From Deltaproteobacteria bacterium (GTDB lineage Bacteria; Myxococcota_A; UBA9160; PR03), in assembly GCA_035063765.1 (NCBI GenBank), contig JAPSFT010000002.1, positions 62,001 to 126,000 of the forward strand: 64,000 bases of DNA, written 5' to 3'. The notes beneath the pieces are model-generated. The model searched no databases, was not told the origin of the DNA, and saw nothing but the letters and a program-made list of their open reading frames with translations. Positions 22,201 to 29,922 of the stretch are shown piece by piece. Each line of letters starts with the position of its first letter. The stretch's first letter is position 1. Both the position numbers and the translations under genes were made by a program.

Positions 22201-25200
22201 CTACCGGTTCGATCTTCCGAGCTTCCCGCTTGCAGAGGGTGTCAACCCGCTGACCCTCCGGCTCCGAGACAGGGCGGGGAACGAGACGACGGAGACCTTC
22301 ACGCTCGAGCGGGCCCTCTCAGCGGTGTCGCTCGTTACTCCCGTCGACGGGGCATCGCTTCCCGAGTCGCGAACTACGATCCATTTGGAGGCTCTCACCG
22401 ACGTGACCATCGATGCCTGGTACGCCGGCGGGCGCCGGCTCGCCGCCTTCGATGGTGTCGGCTTCGGCCCTGGGAGCGCGACCTTCACCGACGTTCCCCT
22501 TGTACCCGGCAGCAACGAGATGCGGATCGCCTACCACGGCCCGGACGGAGCAGCACAGGTCTTGCTCTTCGAGTTGCACTCGACGGCCTCCGCCGGCGCT
22601 GTGGTCACGGGTGTCGTGGAGGATCTGCGTACGGGAGCGCCGGTCGCCGGCGCGCTCGTCCGAGTCTCGGTCAGCGGCATCACGCTCATCGTCGCCACGG
22701 ACGCCGAAGGCCGGTATCGAGCCGAGGTCGAGGCTGGAGACATCGAGATCACGGTCGAACGGGAGGGGTTCCGTGCCGCCACCGCGACAATCGCTGCTCA
22801 AGGCGTGACGAGCCTCGACTTCGCACTCGTTCCCTGGAGGACTTCGAGCGAGGATCTCCCGGGCACGGGGCCGGGCATCGCGACCAGCCGCGTGGAAGGC
22901 GTCGTCACGGACGGGACCTCGGGATCGGCGCTTGCCGGGGTCGCTGTGACGGTTTCGTCGGGCACGACGGAGTTCGTCACCGCGACCGATCTCGACGGCG
23001 CCTACGTCGTGGAGGCGATCCCGGCCGGTCCCTTCACCGTGGCGTTCGAACGCGCGGGCTATCTGCCACAGTTGTTCGAGGTGCCCTTCGATGCCCCGGT
23101 CGACTGGACTCTCGACGCGGCACTCGAGGTGGGGGCCGGCGGTGGGCTCGCAAGCAGCAGCCTGAGCGGCCGGGTCTTCGACGAGGACACGGGCGCAGGC
23201 CTCGGCGGGGCGGCGATCACGGTGGACAGCGGCGGCACGATCCTGACGACGACCTCGGAGCCGAGCGGGAAGTACCTCGTGGAGGCGATCCCGCCGGGCC
23301 CCTTCTCGGTCACCGTGGCGCTGGACGCCTTCGTCACGCGCAGCTTCGAGGTTCCCTTCGAGGAGGCCGCTCCGATCGAGGTCGACGTGCCGCTCGTGGC
23401 GTCCGGCGTATCGGGCGGTGCCGCGGCGAGCGTCGTGCGCGGCACGATCCGGGACGAAGCCACGGGAGCGGCCCTTGCCGGCGCGCTCGTCACGGTGACC
23501 GCGACGGGCGCCACGCTCGCGGCCACGACCGACGCCACCGGCGCGTTCGCCGTGCGGGGCATACCGATCGGCGCCTTCACGATCACCGTGGGCCGGGATG
23601 GCTACGTCCCGCGCGTCTTCGACGCGCCCTACGAGATTGCGGTCGTCCTGCCCCTCGATGCCACGCTCTCGCCGCTCGGGACCACGGTGACCGTCGTCGG
23701 AACGGTTCGCAGCGGCCTCACGGGCCAGCTCGAGCCGGGAGTCACTGTGCGCCTGCTCGGCACCTCGCGCACGGCGACGAGCGACGGCGCGGGCCGCTTC
23801 ACGCTCATGGACGTTCCGCTGGGCACGGCGCAGAGCCTCGTCCTCGCAAAGCCGACCTTCCTCGAGGAGTTCGTGACGTTCACCGCGACGCAGGGGGCTG
23901 CGGGCCACCCCGTGCAGCTCGACCTCACCTATCCCGTCGTGCAGAGCTCGGAACGCTCGCTGACGATCGGAACAGAGGCCGAGGGCACCGTCGTGGACGC
24001 CCTGACCGGCCGCCCGCTGGCCGGTGCGGAGCTGCAGGCGGGGAGCGCGACTACAGTCGCGGACGCCGACGGTCGATTCATCCTCGAGGGCCTTCCGCCC
24101 GAGACAGTGGTGCGCGTGACCGCGACTGCCTCCGACCACGAGGCCCAGGGTTTCGACGCGCTCGTCGTCGCAAACGGCGATGACCCGCTCGACTTCCGCT
24201 TGGCTCCGACGCTCCTCGGCGAGGTGGCGGGCACCGTGACGGATGCCGCGACCGGGGAGCCGGTAGCGTACGCGGAGGTGGGGATCGAGGGCAGCACGTT
24301 CCTCTCGGCCGTGACCGACGGCGACGGGACCTATCGGCTGCTCGCCGTGCCCGCCGGCGCGCACACGATCGTGGCAACCAGCCCCGAGCACTTCCCGCAG
24401 GCGAGCACGGGCTTCTCCGTGAGCGCTGGGGCCACCGCGACCTTCGACGCGGTGCTCCCGCCGCGCCCGAAGGTGGGTGGCCTCGCTGGCCACGTGCTCG
24501 ACGCCGCGACGAGCGCGCCGATCGCGGGGGCCGTCCTCACTCTCGCCGACGGGCGCAGCGAGACCTCCACGTCCGACGGCAGCTACGCATTCGCCGGTGT
24601 CGCCTCGGGCCTGGCGCGGCTCACGATCGAGGCCGCCGGTTACCCGGCGGCGAGCCGGGTTGCGCCCGTCGATGCGGATGTGGATGCCGCAACGCCCACC
24701 GTCACGACCTTCGACTTCCGCCTGGATGCGAGCACGGCTTTCGATCCGAGCGAGGCCAGCGGCCTCATCGAAGCCGCAGAGGGCGGCTCGATCGAGACGC
24801 CCGACGGCCGCATGCGGCTCGACATCCCACCGGGCAGCCTCACGGGCGACGGCGTCATCACGATCCGCCAGTCTCCGGCGCCCGTGGCCGGTCCGGGCGA
24901 GGCGCTGGTCTCGGACCCCGCGCTCGGCCTCCCGCCGGTGACCGCGCTCGCGGACGAGATCGAGATCCTGATCGGTGCGCCACCGGGCGGCGGCGACAAG
25001 CCGCTCCTTGCCGGGCCCGTCTACGTGGTGGCGCGCTACTTCGAGGACTTCGCCGCGGGCGCGAGCGCCGCGGAGGCGAGCGCCTTCCCCTATCTGCACA
25101 CCGGCTCGGACTGGACGGCGCTGCGCATGGTGCCGTACCTGCACGCGGTCGATCGCATCAACAACGTCATCGTTACGGCGTTGATCTTCGAAGAGACGGA

Positions 25201-26848
25201 GACGGGGCGGGACGTCGTGGCGTACCAGACGACGCGGCGGCCGGTGCTGCTCGCGCAGGCCGGTGGCGACCTCGGCGGCATCGTGGTCGATGCGTTTCGC
25301 CTGATCGTCAGCAGCGTAGCCCGGTCGCTGTCGTTCGACCCGGCCGTGGCAGTCGTCGATCTGAGCAACCGCCCTCCCTTCAACGAACAGCAGCCCAGCG
25401 CTCCGTTCTATGCCATCAACACCCACTCGCGGCCACTTCTCGTGACGCACGGGTGGGATCCACTCGCGATCCTGCGCGACGCCTCGCTCATCATGGACCC
25501 CATGGGCCCTGACGGGGCGCGCTATGGGCAGATCGTGAGCGACCTTGTGGAGAGCACGAACGCGATCTATCGCCCGATCTGGCTCACCTACAACTCGCGG
25601 CTCGGCATCGACAAGAACGGACAACGGCTCGTCCGCGCCCTGCGCGAGCAGTTTCCGGAGGGCACGCCCGAAGAGCCGCTCGTCACCGATGCATTCGCAC
25701 CGCCGGGTGCATTCACCAACCCCAAGGCCTTCCGGACCTTCGATTCCTACGGCTTCAGCATGGGCGGCCTCATGAACCGGAGCTTCCAGCTGGGTTCCTA
25801 CTATTCCGATCCACCCATCAGTATTCCCGGCGACAGCGGCCGCCGAGGCCGCATCCAGCGGATGATCGCGATGGGGTCACCCCATCACGGCGCACTCCAG
25901 GTGCTGCGGCTCGCGGTCTCGGTGGCGTCGTCGGTTGCCTACAGGCTTCCGATCGAGACGCTCCTGAACATCTGGTCGCCTGGTACGGCCGATCTGCTGG
26001 ACTACGTCGACGACGATGCCGTGCCGTGCGCGCTCTCTGGCAACCCGACGCTTTGCGCGCTGAACAACGACCGCCGCAGCAGCCCACACGTGGTGGCGTC
26101 ACTCATCGCCGGTACGAAGTCCACCAGACGCCTCGCAGACGGCATTGATCTCGATCTCGGGTATCTCGTCGATCCCTTCCAGAAGAGCGACAGTGTGGTG
26201 CCGGTCTCCAGTGCCCATGGTGAGAGCACCTTCGATCGACGAGTGGTGCCCGCCCTGACCCGTCGGCGCACCAGCGAGCAAGTGTTCGACCACTTCCGGG
26301 CCGGCACCGATGCGACCGCGCAGGGGGAGGGCAACCAGCGGATCACGGCCTTCGTGGGGGAGGACATCCTGCCTGTGCTGCAGGACCACTGGGTGGTTCG
26401 GGAAACCGGCCTGGTCGAGAACCAGCCTCTGGCGCCTGGGGTCCGGATTGTCGACTGCCCCACGCTGACTCAGCGCGGGTTGATCGAGGCCGACTTCTTC
26501 TTCGACTACAAGGCGGCTAACGGCGGCTTGACTGGCATCGCGTTGGTTTCTTACGCCGAGGACCAGAATGGTTCCTGGCAGATCATCTCCGGAGCGGACC
26601 CATCTAGTCTTGAACTCTATTCGACCACGCTCCTCCCTGTCGACGGGAACTCCCGAGGCAAGGATCGTGAAGAGGGAAGACTTAGGTTCGCGGAGCGACC
26701 CGCGGCGGGGATCGACGCACGCCGGGTTCTCACCCTTGTTGCCACGACCGGTACACTCAGCTCGACCGAGGGACGAGCGCAAGCGGCTCCCACCGCCGCG
26801 CAGGTCGAACAGCTTGATGAACTTCAGCGGATCCATACGTGTCCATAG
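19232..26848 (+). CDS. Giant multi-domain surface protein: Ig-like, carboxypeptidase-regulatory repeats, lipase-like domain
   Basis: This 2538-codon frame continues that of 18866-19207; a repaired protein would be about 2660 residues. Residues 85-1110 hold repeated Ig-like domains with the pattern PPVVTITSPPDGTLTAAATV. Residues 1120-1840 contain about eight carboxypeptidase-regulatory-like repeats (GVVTDGTSGSALAGVAVTV, then DLDGAYVVEAIPAGPFTV). Around 1848 a ZU5-like segment (GGSIETPDGRMRLDIPPGSL) follows. The C-terminus is an alpha/beta-hydrolase: LLVTHGWDP, nucleophile elbow YGFSMGGLMN, MGSPHHG, and candidate acid and histidine in SDSVVPVSSAHG and FDHFRAG. A secreted adhesive lipase or acyltransferase is likely; the substrate is unknown. 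The 3' end overlaps the kelch gene. Confidence 0.75.
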   Translation: MGGGNVMSPVKTWDWGARFGQAGSGGGAIEAASFRLTAPGLTAASLADATTQGWRLGVRIQGTSGPEGSAKIGIAASQPPAGQAPTVAIAAPTDGALLAASEVPVSGSFTGTAPVAVAVNGIAATLSGPSFGVTLALLDGAHTLTASATNASGSASDAVAITVDTTPPVVTITSPPDGTLTAAATVTVTGTVVDAGLITSFTLNGVAAPLANGAFAAEVPLEMGGNPISAVATDAAGHSGSDATSVERGAPPTISITAPPSGFTTAEAEIVVTGQVSGSEPLTVVVGSVPASVAAGTFSATVPLSVGTNTIAATASNTFGTASASVAGTRTEAAPPLSITIDSPPSGALVSSPLVAVAGWVSDGAAAVAVGGATAIVTGNRYVAPGVALVEGENTLVAVATRGADSAQAETVVTYNAPPRVVITTPADGSVVRFPQTDVEGFVDDPAALVDVNGRVAAVGHAGRFVARDVPLDLGSNLLTARAIDVYGAGGEDTARVTREDGAAGVVRLVFVREERYPFLGDGEPIPLIAETVEQFGETLGFLGFPPEEFTPAIDRIQHTYGDGHVFAFTEDPGSLTVFQNDEQVDDQILLEPIELLPDDFVFQFGQLDPTLIPDILPVGFDARYYAELDFSFEPETMPTPGEVVVRVETDTGAVGALPIRIETGLPAVEIAKPVSGSVVRANAVTISGTASDDVHLFGRARYFLFNDEIGVIGSGSVPVVNGRFVLSDLAVDEGRQCVTVTALDAAGNSEGDLTCFTVDTSGRLVSLASLRDGQTVVGSTLAVSLDFAVPLTLVSVNGVADGRAFAAGLAEQAISVSLAPGPNVITLVVDDGNGPSSFEFALFRLGSPEAIRITSPGDGAVRNTPSVPVTVQAPLGTSHVQVNGVAATPQPDGVSFVASVPLRSGPNRIEAIAAPYGQTAAITVEGDFQPPSLHFVLPPDGARTVADSSDLVGFVDEPVSVELEGPGGRRRGTAVFDGSLSDVLLRSFVYRFDLPSFPLAEGVNPLTLRLRDRAGNETTETFTLERALSAVSLVTPVDGASLPESRTTIHLEALTDVTIDAWYAGGRRLAAFDGVGFGPGSATFTDVPLVPGSNEMRIAYHGPDGAAQVLLFELHSTASAGAVVTGVVEDLRTGAPVAGALVRVSVSGITLIVATDAEGRYRAEVEAGDIEITVEREGFRAATATIAAQGVTSLDFALVPWRTSSEDLPGTGPGIATSRVEGVVTDGTSGSALAGVAVTVSSGTTEFVTATDLDGAYVVEAIPAGPFTVAFERAGYLPQLFEVPFDAPVDWTLDAALEVGAGGGLASSSLSGRVFDEDTGAGLGGAAITVDSGGTILTTTSEPSGKYLVEAIPPGPFSVTVALDAFVTRSFEVPFEEAAPIEVDVPLVASGVSGGAAASVVRGTIRDEATGAALAGALVTVTATGATLAATTDATGAFAVRGIPIGAFTITVGRDGYVPRVFDAPYEIAVVLPLDATLSPLGTTVTVVGTVRSGLTGQLEPGVTVRLLGTSRTATSDGAGRFTLMDVPLGTAQSLVLAKPTFLEEFVTFTATQGAAGHPVQLDLTYPVVQSSERSLTIGTEAEGTVVDALTGRPLAGAELQAGSATTVADADGRFILEGLPPETVVRVTATASDHEAQGFDALVVANGDDPLDFRLAPTLLGEVAGTVTDAATGEPVAYAEVGIEGSTFLSAVTDGDGTYRLLAVPAGAHTIVATSPEHFPQASTGFSVSAGATATFDAVLPPRPKVGGLAGHVLDAATSAPIAGAVLTLADGRSETSTSDGSYAFAGVASGLARLTIEAAGYPAASRVAPVDADVDAATPTVTTFDFRLDASTAFDPSEASGLIEAAEGGSIETPDGRMRLDIPPGSLTGDGVITIRQSPAPVAGPGEALVSDPALGLPPVTALADEIEILIGAPPGGGDKPLLAGPVYVVARYFEDFAAGASAAEASAFPYLHTGSDWTALRMVPYLHAVDRINNVIVTALIFEETETGRDVVAYQTTRRPVLLAQAGGDLGGIVVDAFRLIVSSVARSLSFDPAVAVVDLSNRPPFNEQQPSAPFYAINTHSRPLLVTHGWDPLAILRDASLIMDPMGPDGARYGQIVSDLVESTNAIYRPIWLTYNSRLGIDKNGQRLVRALREQFPEGTPEEPLVTDAFAPPGAFTNPKAFRTFDSYGFSMGGLMNRSFQLGSYYSDPPISIPGDSGRRGRIQRMIAMGSPHHGALQVLRLAVSVASSVAYRLPIETLLNIWSPGTADLLDYVDDDAVPCALSGNPTLCALNNDRRSSPHVVASLIAGTKSTRRLADGIDLDLGYLVDPFQKSDSVVPVSSAHGESTFDRRVVPALTRRRTSEQVFDHFRAGTDATAQGEGNQRITAFVGEDILPVLQDHWVVRETGLVENQPLAPGVRIVDCPTLTQRGLIEADFFFDYKAANGGLTGIALVSYAEDQNGSWQIISGADPSSLELYSTTLLPVDGNSRGKDREEGRLRFAERPAAGIDARRVLTLVATTGTLSSTEGRAQAAPTAAQVEQLDELQRIHTCP
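26510..26599 (+). repeat. 90-bp segment duplicated at 28122-28211 (copy 1)
   Basis: Encodes AANGGLTGIALVSYAEDQNG within the giant protein. The copy downstream of the kelch gene differs at a handful of positions and by one missing base. Confidence 0.8.
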
Positions 26849-28110
26849 TGCTGCTCCTGATCTTGTACTTCGGGTCCTTGGAAGCCCACGCCTCGGCTTC
26901 CAGTGACCTTTGGCAAACTCTCTCGCCAATGCCCGAACCCCGACGCTTTCATCTCGCCGGTGTTGGGCTCGACGGGCGACTCTACGTCTACGGCGGCACT
27001 GTGACGGGGGCGGATGGCGAGGATCGACACGGGCTCGCGGGCACTTCTCTGGTCATCTACGACCCGGAGCGCGAGAGTTGGATTCGGGGCCCAGCACTGC
27101 CCAAGCCGGAATTCAAGACCCTGGGGCAGGTTCGCCATGGATGGTTCGACGAGCAAGGTCGTAGACACGAAGAGATTTCTCTCGAGGAAGTGACTTCAAC
27201 GACTGATCTTTCCCATGAGGTTCCAATGGGTCGAGCAGATCCATTGGGGCGGCCGCGGTGGCCGGGCGGATGGCTCTGGGTCCCATTCGAACCCAGGAAG
27301 GGATCTTGGGGTCCGCCCGACGTTGCGCTCAAGACGCCCAGCAAGAAGCCGGGGGTCCCAGCGTGGGAGTGGCCATGGAAGACGAGCGGGCCGAGCTGGT
27401 CCCGTCATACCCCCACGCTTGCAACGTCTCCTCGCGGCACCGTCTACATCACTGGAGGCCTCGCCAGACCCTACCGGAGGGCTTCCGCCCGCCCCCGTGT
27501 ACATGAGTCCGTTGAGATCTGGAATGCTCGTGACAACTCGTGGCGGGAGCTCTCGCCTATGCGGGAGGCCCGCTTTCTTCATGCAGCTGCGATCGATCGA
27601 AGCGGCCGGCTCTTCGTCTTCGGGGGCTCTGCAGCCGATCCGAGCACGATGCAGGAGAAGGGAGAATCGGCCGAATCGTTTCGCCGGCGCGCCGATGAGA
27701 ACGCCACCGCGGCGAACGCTTCCCTAGCCTCCGTCGAGATGTATGACCCCAAGACCAACACCTGGAGCGCGCGGGCGTCGCTTCCCACGCCGCGCCAGGC
27801 CATGGGCGCCGACCTCGGCGCCGACGGGCGGATCTACGTGGTCGGCGGGGCCCCCTCCTATGCGCACCCGCGTCCGATGGCCGTGGTCGAGATCTACGAC
27901 CCCGTGACCGATACCTGGGAGACCGGGCCCTCGATGAACTACGCGCGGCGTGGCCACGCGGTCGTGGCGACGCCGGACGGCAAGATCTACGCCATCGGGG
28001 GCTTCGTGGGCCGGAGGCAGCGCACTCTACGCGAGCAGCTCGCGGGGGACTTCGTGGATCCGGCGCTCGGGGCGACCGTCGAGGTATTGGACACGAGCAA
28101 GGCGAGATGA
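26839..28110 (+). CDS. Secreted kelch-repeat protein
   Basis: A 423-residue protein with a signal peptide (MSIVLLLILYFGSLEAHASA) and kelch motifs: GRLYVYGGT, GTVYITGGLAR, GRLFVFGGSA, GRIYVVGGAPS and GKIYAIGGFVG, each followed by a Trp-containing segment such as NSWRELSPM, NTWSARASLP or DTWETGPSM. These form a beta-propeller used for protein or glycan binding. The GTG start overlaps the giant gene by 10 bp, so the two are probably translated together. The first half has less GC-rich codons than the chromosome around the island. Confidence 0.85.
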   Translation: MSIVLLLILYFGSLEAHASASSDLWQTLSPMPEPRRFHLAGVGLDGRLYVYGGTVTGADGEDRHGLAGTSLVIYDPERESWIRGPALPKPEFKTLGQVRHGWFDEQGRRHEEISLEEVTSTTDLSHEVPMGRADPLGRPRWPGGWLWVPFEPRKGSWGPPDVALKTPSKKPGVPAWEWPWKTSGPSWSRHTPTLATSPRGTVYITGGLARPYRRASARPRVHESVEIWNARDNSWRELSPMREARFLHAAAIDRSGRLFVFGGSAADPSTMQEKGESAESFRRRADENATAANASLASVEMYDPKTNTWSARASLPTPRQAMGADLGADGRIYVVGGAPSYAHPRPMAVVEIYDPVTDTWETGPSMNYARRGHAVVATPDGKIYAIGGFVGRRQRTLREQLAGDFVDPALGATVEVLDTSKAR

Positions 28111-28121
28111 CCAACGCCTAG

Positions 28122-28211
28122 AAGGCGGGCAACGGCGGTTGACTGGCATCGCGTTGGTGTCATACGCCGAGGACCAGAATGGTTTCTGGCCGATCATCTC
28201 CGGAGCGGATC
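28122..28211 (+). repeat. 90-bp segment duplicated from 26510-26599 (copy 2)
   Basis: Lies just after the kelch stop codon and encodes TGIALVSYAEDQNG in a frame broken by one missing base. It runs into the remnant of a toxin gene. Confidence 0.8.
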
Positions 28212-28253
28212 AAGGGGCCTGGATCCGCACCGGATCCCCATTTCGCCGCGTCC

Positions 28254-28570
28254 GCCAGCCCGTCGATCCGATCCTCCCTCACGACGTAGAAGACGCCGCA
28301 GGGGAAGCGCTGGAGCGAGGCTCGCCGCACCCGCCTCTGCACTTCGGGGTGCGCTTCGGGATGCCGCGCCATGCGCGCGAAGCACGCCCTCGCGGAGCGC
28401 AAGAACGCCTCCCCGAGGCCAGGTCGCTGCGCCTCGTACCAGCCGAAGGCCTCGTCGAGATCGACCTCGGCGCGCGGTCGGACCGCCAGCGGGAACGGCT
28501 CGCGCTCACACCCGGCAGCGATGCGGTCCCGGAGTTCCTCCACGAGCTCCAGCCGCTCGCTGGGGGCGCG
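28254..28570 (-). pseudogene. Decayed toxin-antitoxin module (antitoxin-toxin fusion remnant)
   Basis: Leftward translation gives SERLELVEELRDRIAAGCER, matching the antitoxin at 17859-18092. It continues in the same frame as AVRPRAEVDLDEAFGWYEAQ and FPCGVFYVVREDRIDGLA, matching the toxin at 17572-17862. An internal deletion has joined the two genes, removing the antitoxin C-terminus and the toxin start. The toxin's last 15 residues are replaced by unrelated sequence near 28254. Not expected to be functional. Confidence 0.8.
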
Positions 28571-28646
28571 GAAGGCTCGGACGTGTGTCGCGCGCTTCCG
28601 TTCGCGTGGGGGCTACGTGAAAAAGCGTTCGTTGCGCAGGTTTCTC

Positions 28647-28675
28647 TTGCCCCCCAGGGGGGGTAGGGGTATAAG
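28647..28675 (+). promoter_or_regulatory. Predicted promoter of the PEP-CTERM/FGE-fold gene
   Basis: TTGCCC at 28647 and TATAAG at 28670 with a 17-bp spacer, 52 bp upstream of the start codon. TATAAG is the best -10 box in the island. A G-rich block (CAGGGGGGGTAGGGG) fills the spacer. Confidence 0.55.
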
Positions 28676-28726
28676 CACACCGCTCGGCCGCGCTCCCGCG
28701 GCCGCTCCTGGGAAGGGGACTGGCAG

Positions 28727-29707
28727 ATGCGGCCTCGTGTGTCGTTCTTGCGCTCGCTCTTCGTGCTGGCTGGCGTGGCGCTCCTCGCGACTCCGGCCTC
28801 GGCGGTGACGATCGACTGGGTGACGGTGGGGGATCCGGGCAATGCCGCGGACACCGCCACGAACTGTTACGCAGCCAATTGCGGCTCGGTCGCGTACTCG
28901 TACCAGATTTCGAAGTACGAGGTCACCAATGCGCAGTATGCGGAGTTCCTGAACGCGAAGGCCGCGTCGGATCCGCTGGCGCTCTACAGCACCGCCATGG
29001 CGGGGACCTATGGCGGCATCACCCGGAGCGGCTCCCCGGGCAGCTACACGTACGCGGTGAAGCCCGGCTTCGCGGACAAGCCGGTGAACTGGGTGTCGTT
29101 CTACGACAGCCTGCGCTTCACGAACTGGCTGAACAACGGCCAGGGGAGCGCGGACACGGAGACCGGCGCGTACACGCTCCTCGGCGGGACGCCGGTGCCG
29201 AGCAATGGCCTCACCGTGACGCGCAACCTGGGCGCGAACATCTTCCTGCCGAGCGAGAACGAGTGGTACAAGGCAGCGTACTACGACGGGCTCTCGGCGA
29301 CGTACTTCGACTACCCGGCCGGGACGAACACGCAGACGGTGTGCGCGGCGCCCGGGGCGACGCCGAACACCGCGAACTGTTACTACGCCATTGCCAACGT
29401 GACGGACGTGGGCGCCTACACGGGCTCGGCGAGCCCGTACGGGACGTTCGACCAGGGTGGGAACGTCTGGGAGTGGAACGAGCAGATCGTGAGCGGCTCG
29501 GACCGGGGCATCCGGGGCGGGGGCTGGAGCGTCGACGCCGGCAACCTCGCCGCGTCGTCCCCGAACCACGCCAGCCCGCCCCTCGGGAGCGGCAGCCTCG
29601 GGTTTCGTGTCGCGAGTCTCGTTCCCGAGCCCGGGACGAGCCTGCTCGTGATGATCGGACTCGCGGGACTGGCCGCGCGGCAGGAGCGCCGCAAGCGGAC
29701 CCTCTGA
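28727..29707 (+). CDS. FGE-sulfatase-fold (SUMF1-like) protein with PEP-CTERM signal; candidate DGR target
   Basis: The 326-residue exported protein has a signal peptide (FLRSLFVLAGVALLATPASA), then an FGE-sulfatase domain: YQISKYEVTNAQYAEFLNA, DKPVNWVSFYDSLRFTNWLN, LPSENEWYKAAYYDG and GTFDQGGNVWEWNEQ. It ends in VPEPGTSLLVMIGLAGLAAR plus a basic tail, an exosortase sorting signal. The fold is a C-type-lectin relative that many diversity-generating retroelements diversify; residues 260-297 (RGIRGGGW to GFRVAS) look like such a variable region. A binding role outside the cell is more likely than formylglycine synthesis. It is followed by a hairpin and an Avd-like fragment. Confidence 0.85.
   Translation: MRPRVSFLRSLFVLAGVALLATPASAVTIDWVTVGDPGNAADTATNCYAANCGSVAYSYQISKYEVTNAQYAEFLNAKAASDPLALYSTAMAGTYGGITRSGSPGSYTYAVKPGFADKPVNWVSFYDSLRFTNWLNNGQGSADTETGAYTLLGGTPVPSNGLTVTRNLGANIFLPSENEWYKAAYYDGLSATYFDYPAGTNTQTVCAAPGATPNTANCYYAIANVTDVGAYTGSASPYGTFDQGGNVWEWNEQIVSGSDRGIRGGGWSVDAGNLAASSPNHASPPLGSGSLGFRVASLVPEPGTSLLVMIGLAGLAARQERRKRTL
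29504..29617 (+). other. Putative DGR variable region (VR)
   Basis: Encodes RGIRGGGW, a stretch of small polar residues, then LGFRVAS. Between Trp267 and GFRVAS many codons end in C (AGC GTC GAC, AAC, TCC, AAC CAC GCC AGC, AGC GGC AGC). That is what adenine-directed mutagenesis of AAC codons in a template would give, although the high GC content also favours C-ending codons. No template repeat is seen in the window. Confidence 0.55.
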
Positions 29708-29732
29708 TCTCTGGGCCTTGGACCCTTGTCCG

Positions 29733-29760
29733 GGGCCGCGCGGCCATAGCCGCGCGGCCC
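29733..29760 (+). other. Strong 11-bp hairpin after the FGE-fold gene
   Basis: GGGCCGCGCGG-type arms (GGCCGCGCGG/CCGCGCGGCC plus one more G-C pair) flank a 6-base loop CCATAG, 25 bp after the stop. It could be a terminator, or the hairpin that some DGRs need downstream of the variable region. Confidence 0.5.
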
Positions 29761-29782
29761 GCGCCTCGGGGGGAGCGCGCAC

Positions 29783-29878
29783 ATGGCTCGCGCCAGCGAT
29801 CCGCCGGTGCTGCTCGTCAAGTGGTACGACCTCGCGAAGTGGCTGCTCGAGCGGGTCGAGCAGTTCCCGATCTGCTGA
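29783..29878 (+). pseudogene. Truncated Avd-like (DGR accessory) gene, N-terminal 31 codons
   Basis: ATG 29783, preceded by GGGGGGAG, reads MARASDPPVLLVKWYDLAKW then LLERVEQFPIC and a TGA. This resembles the first helix of Avd-like four-helix-bundle proteins that accompany diversity-generating retroelements, which normally run to about 110-120 residues. The rest is absent; the hicA remnant follows 45 bp later. Its position right after an FGE-fold variable-protein gene is the usual DGR order. Identification rests on recall of the family, not on an alignment. Confidence 0.6.
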
Positions 29879-29922
29879 AGGGCCAGCGGCCGATGCCGCG
29901 CGGGGGGCGGCGGCGGGCTCGG

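Noticed and set aside
22593-24760. Tandem repeats as CRISPR or satellite DNA
   Set aside because: The repetition is at protein level only (carboxypeptidase-regulatory domains of about 85 residues); the DNA copies are diverged and there are no short identical repeats with spacers.
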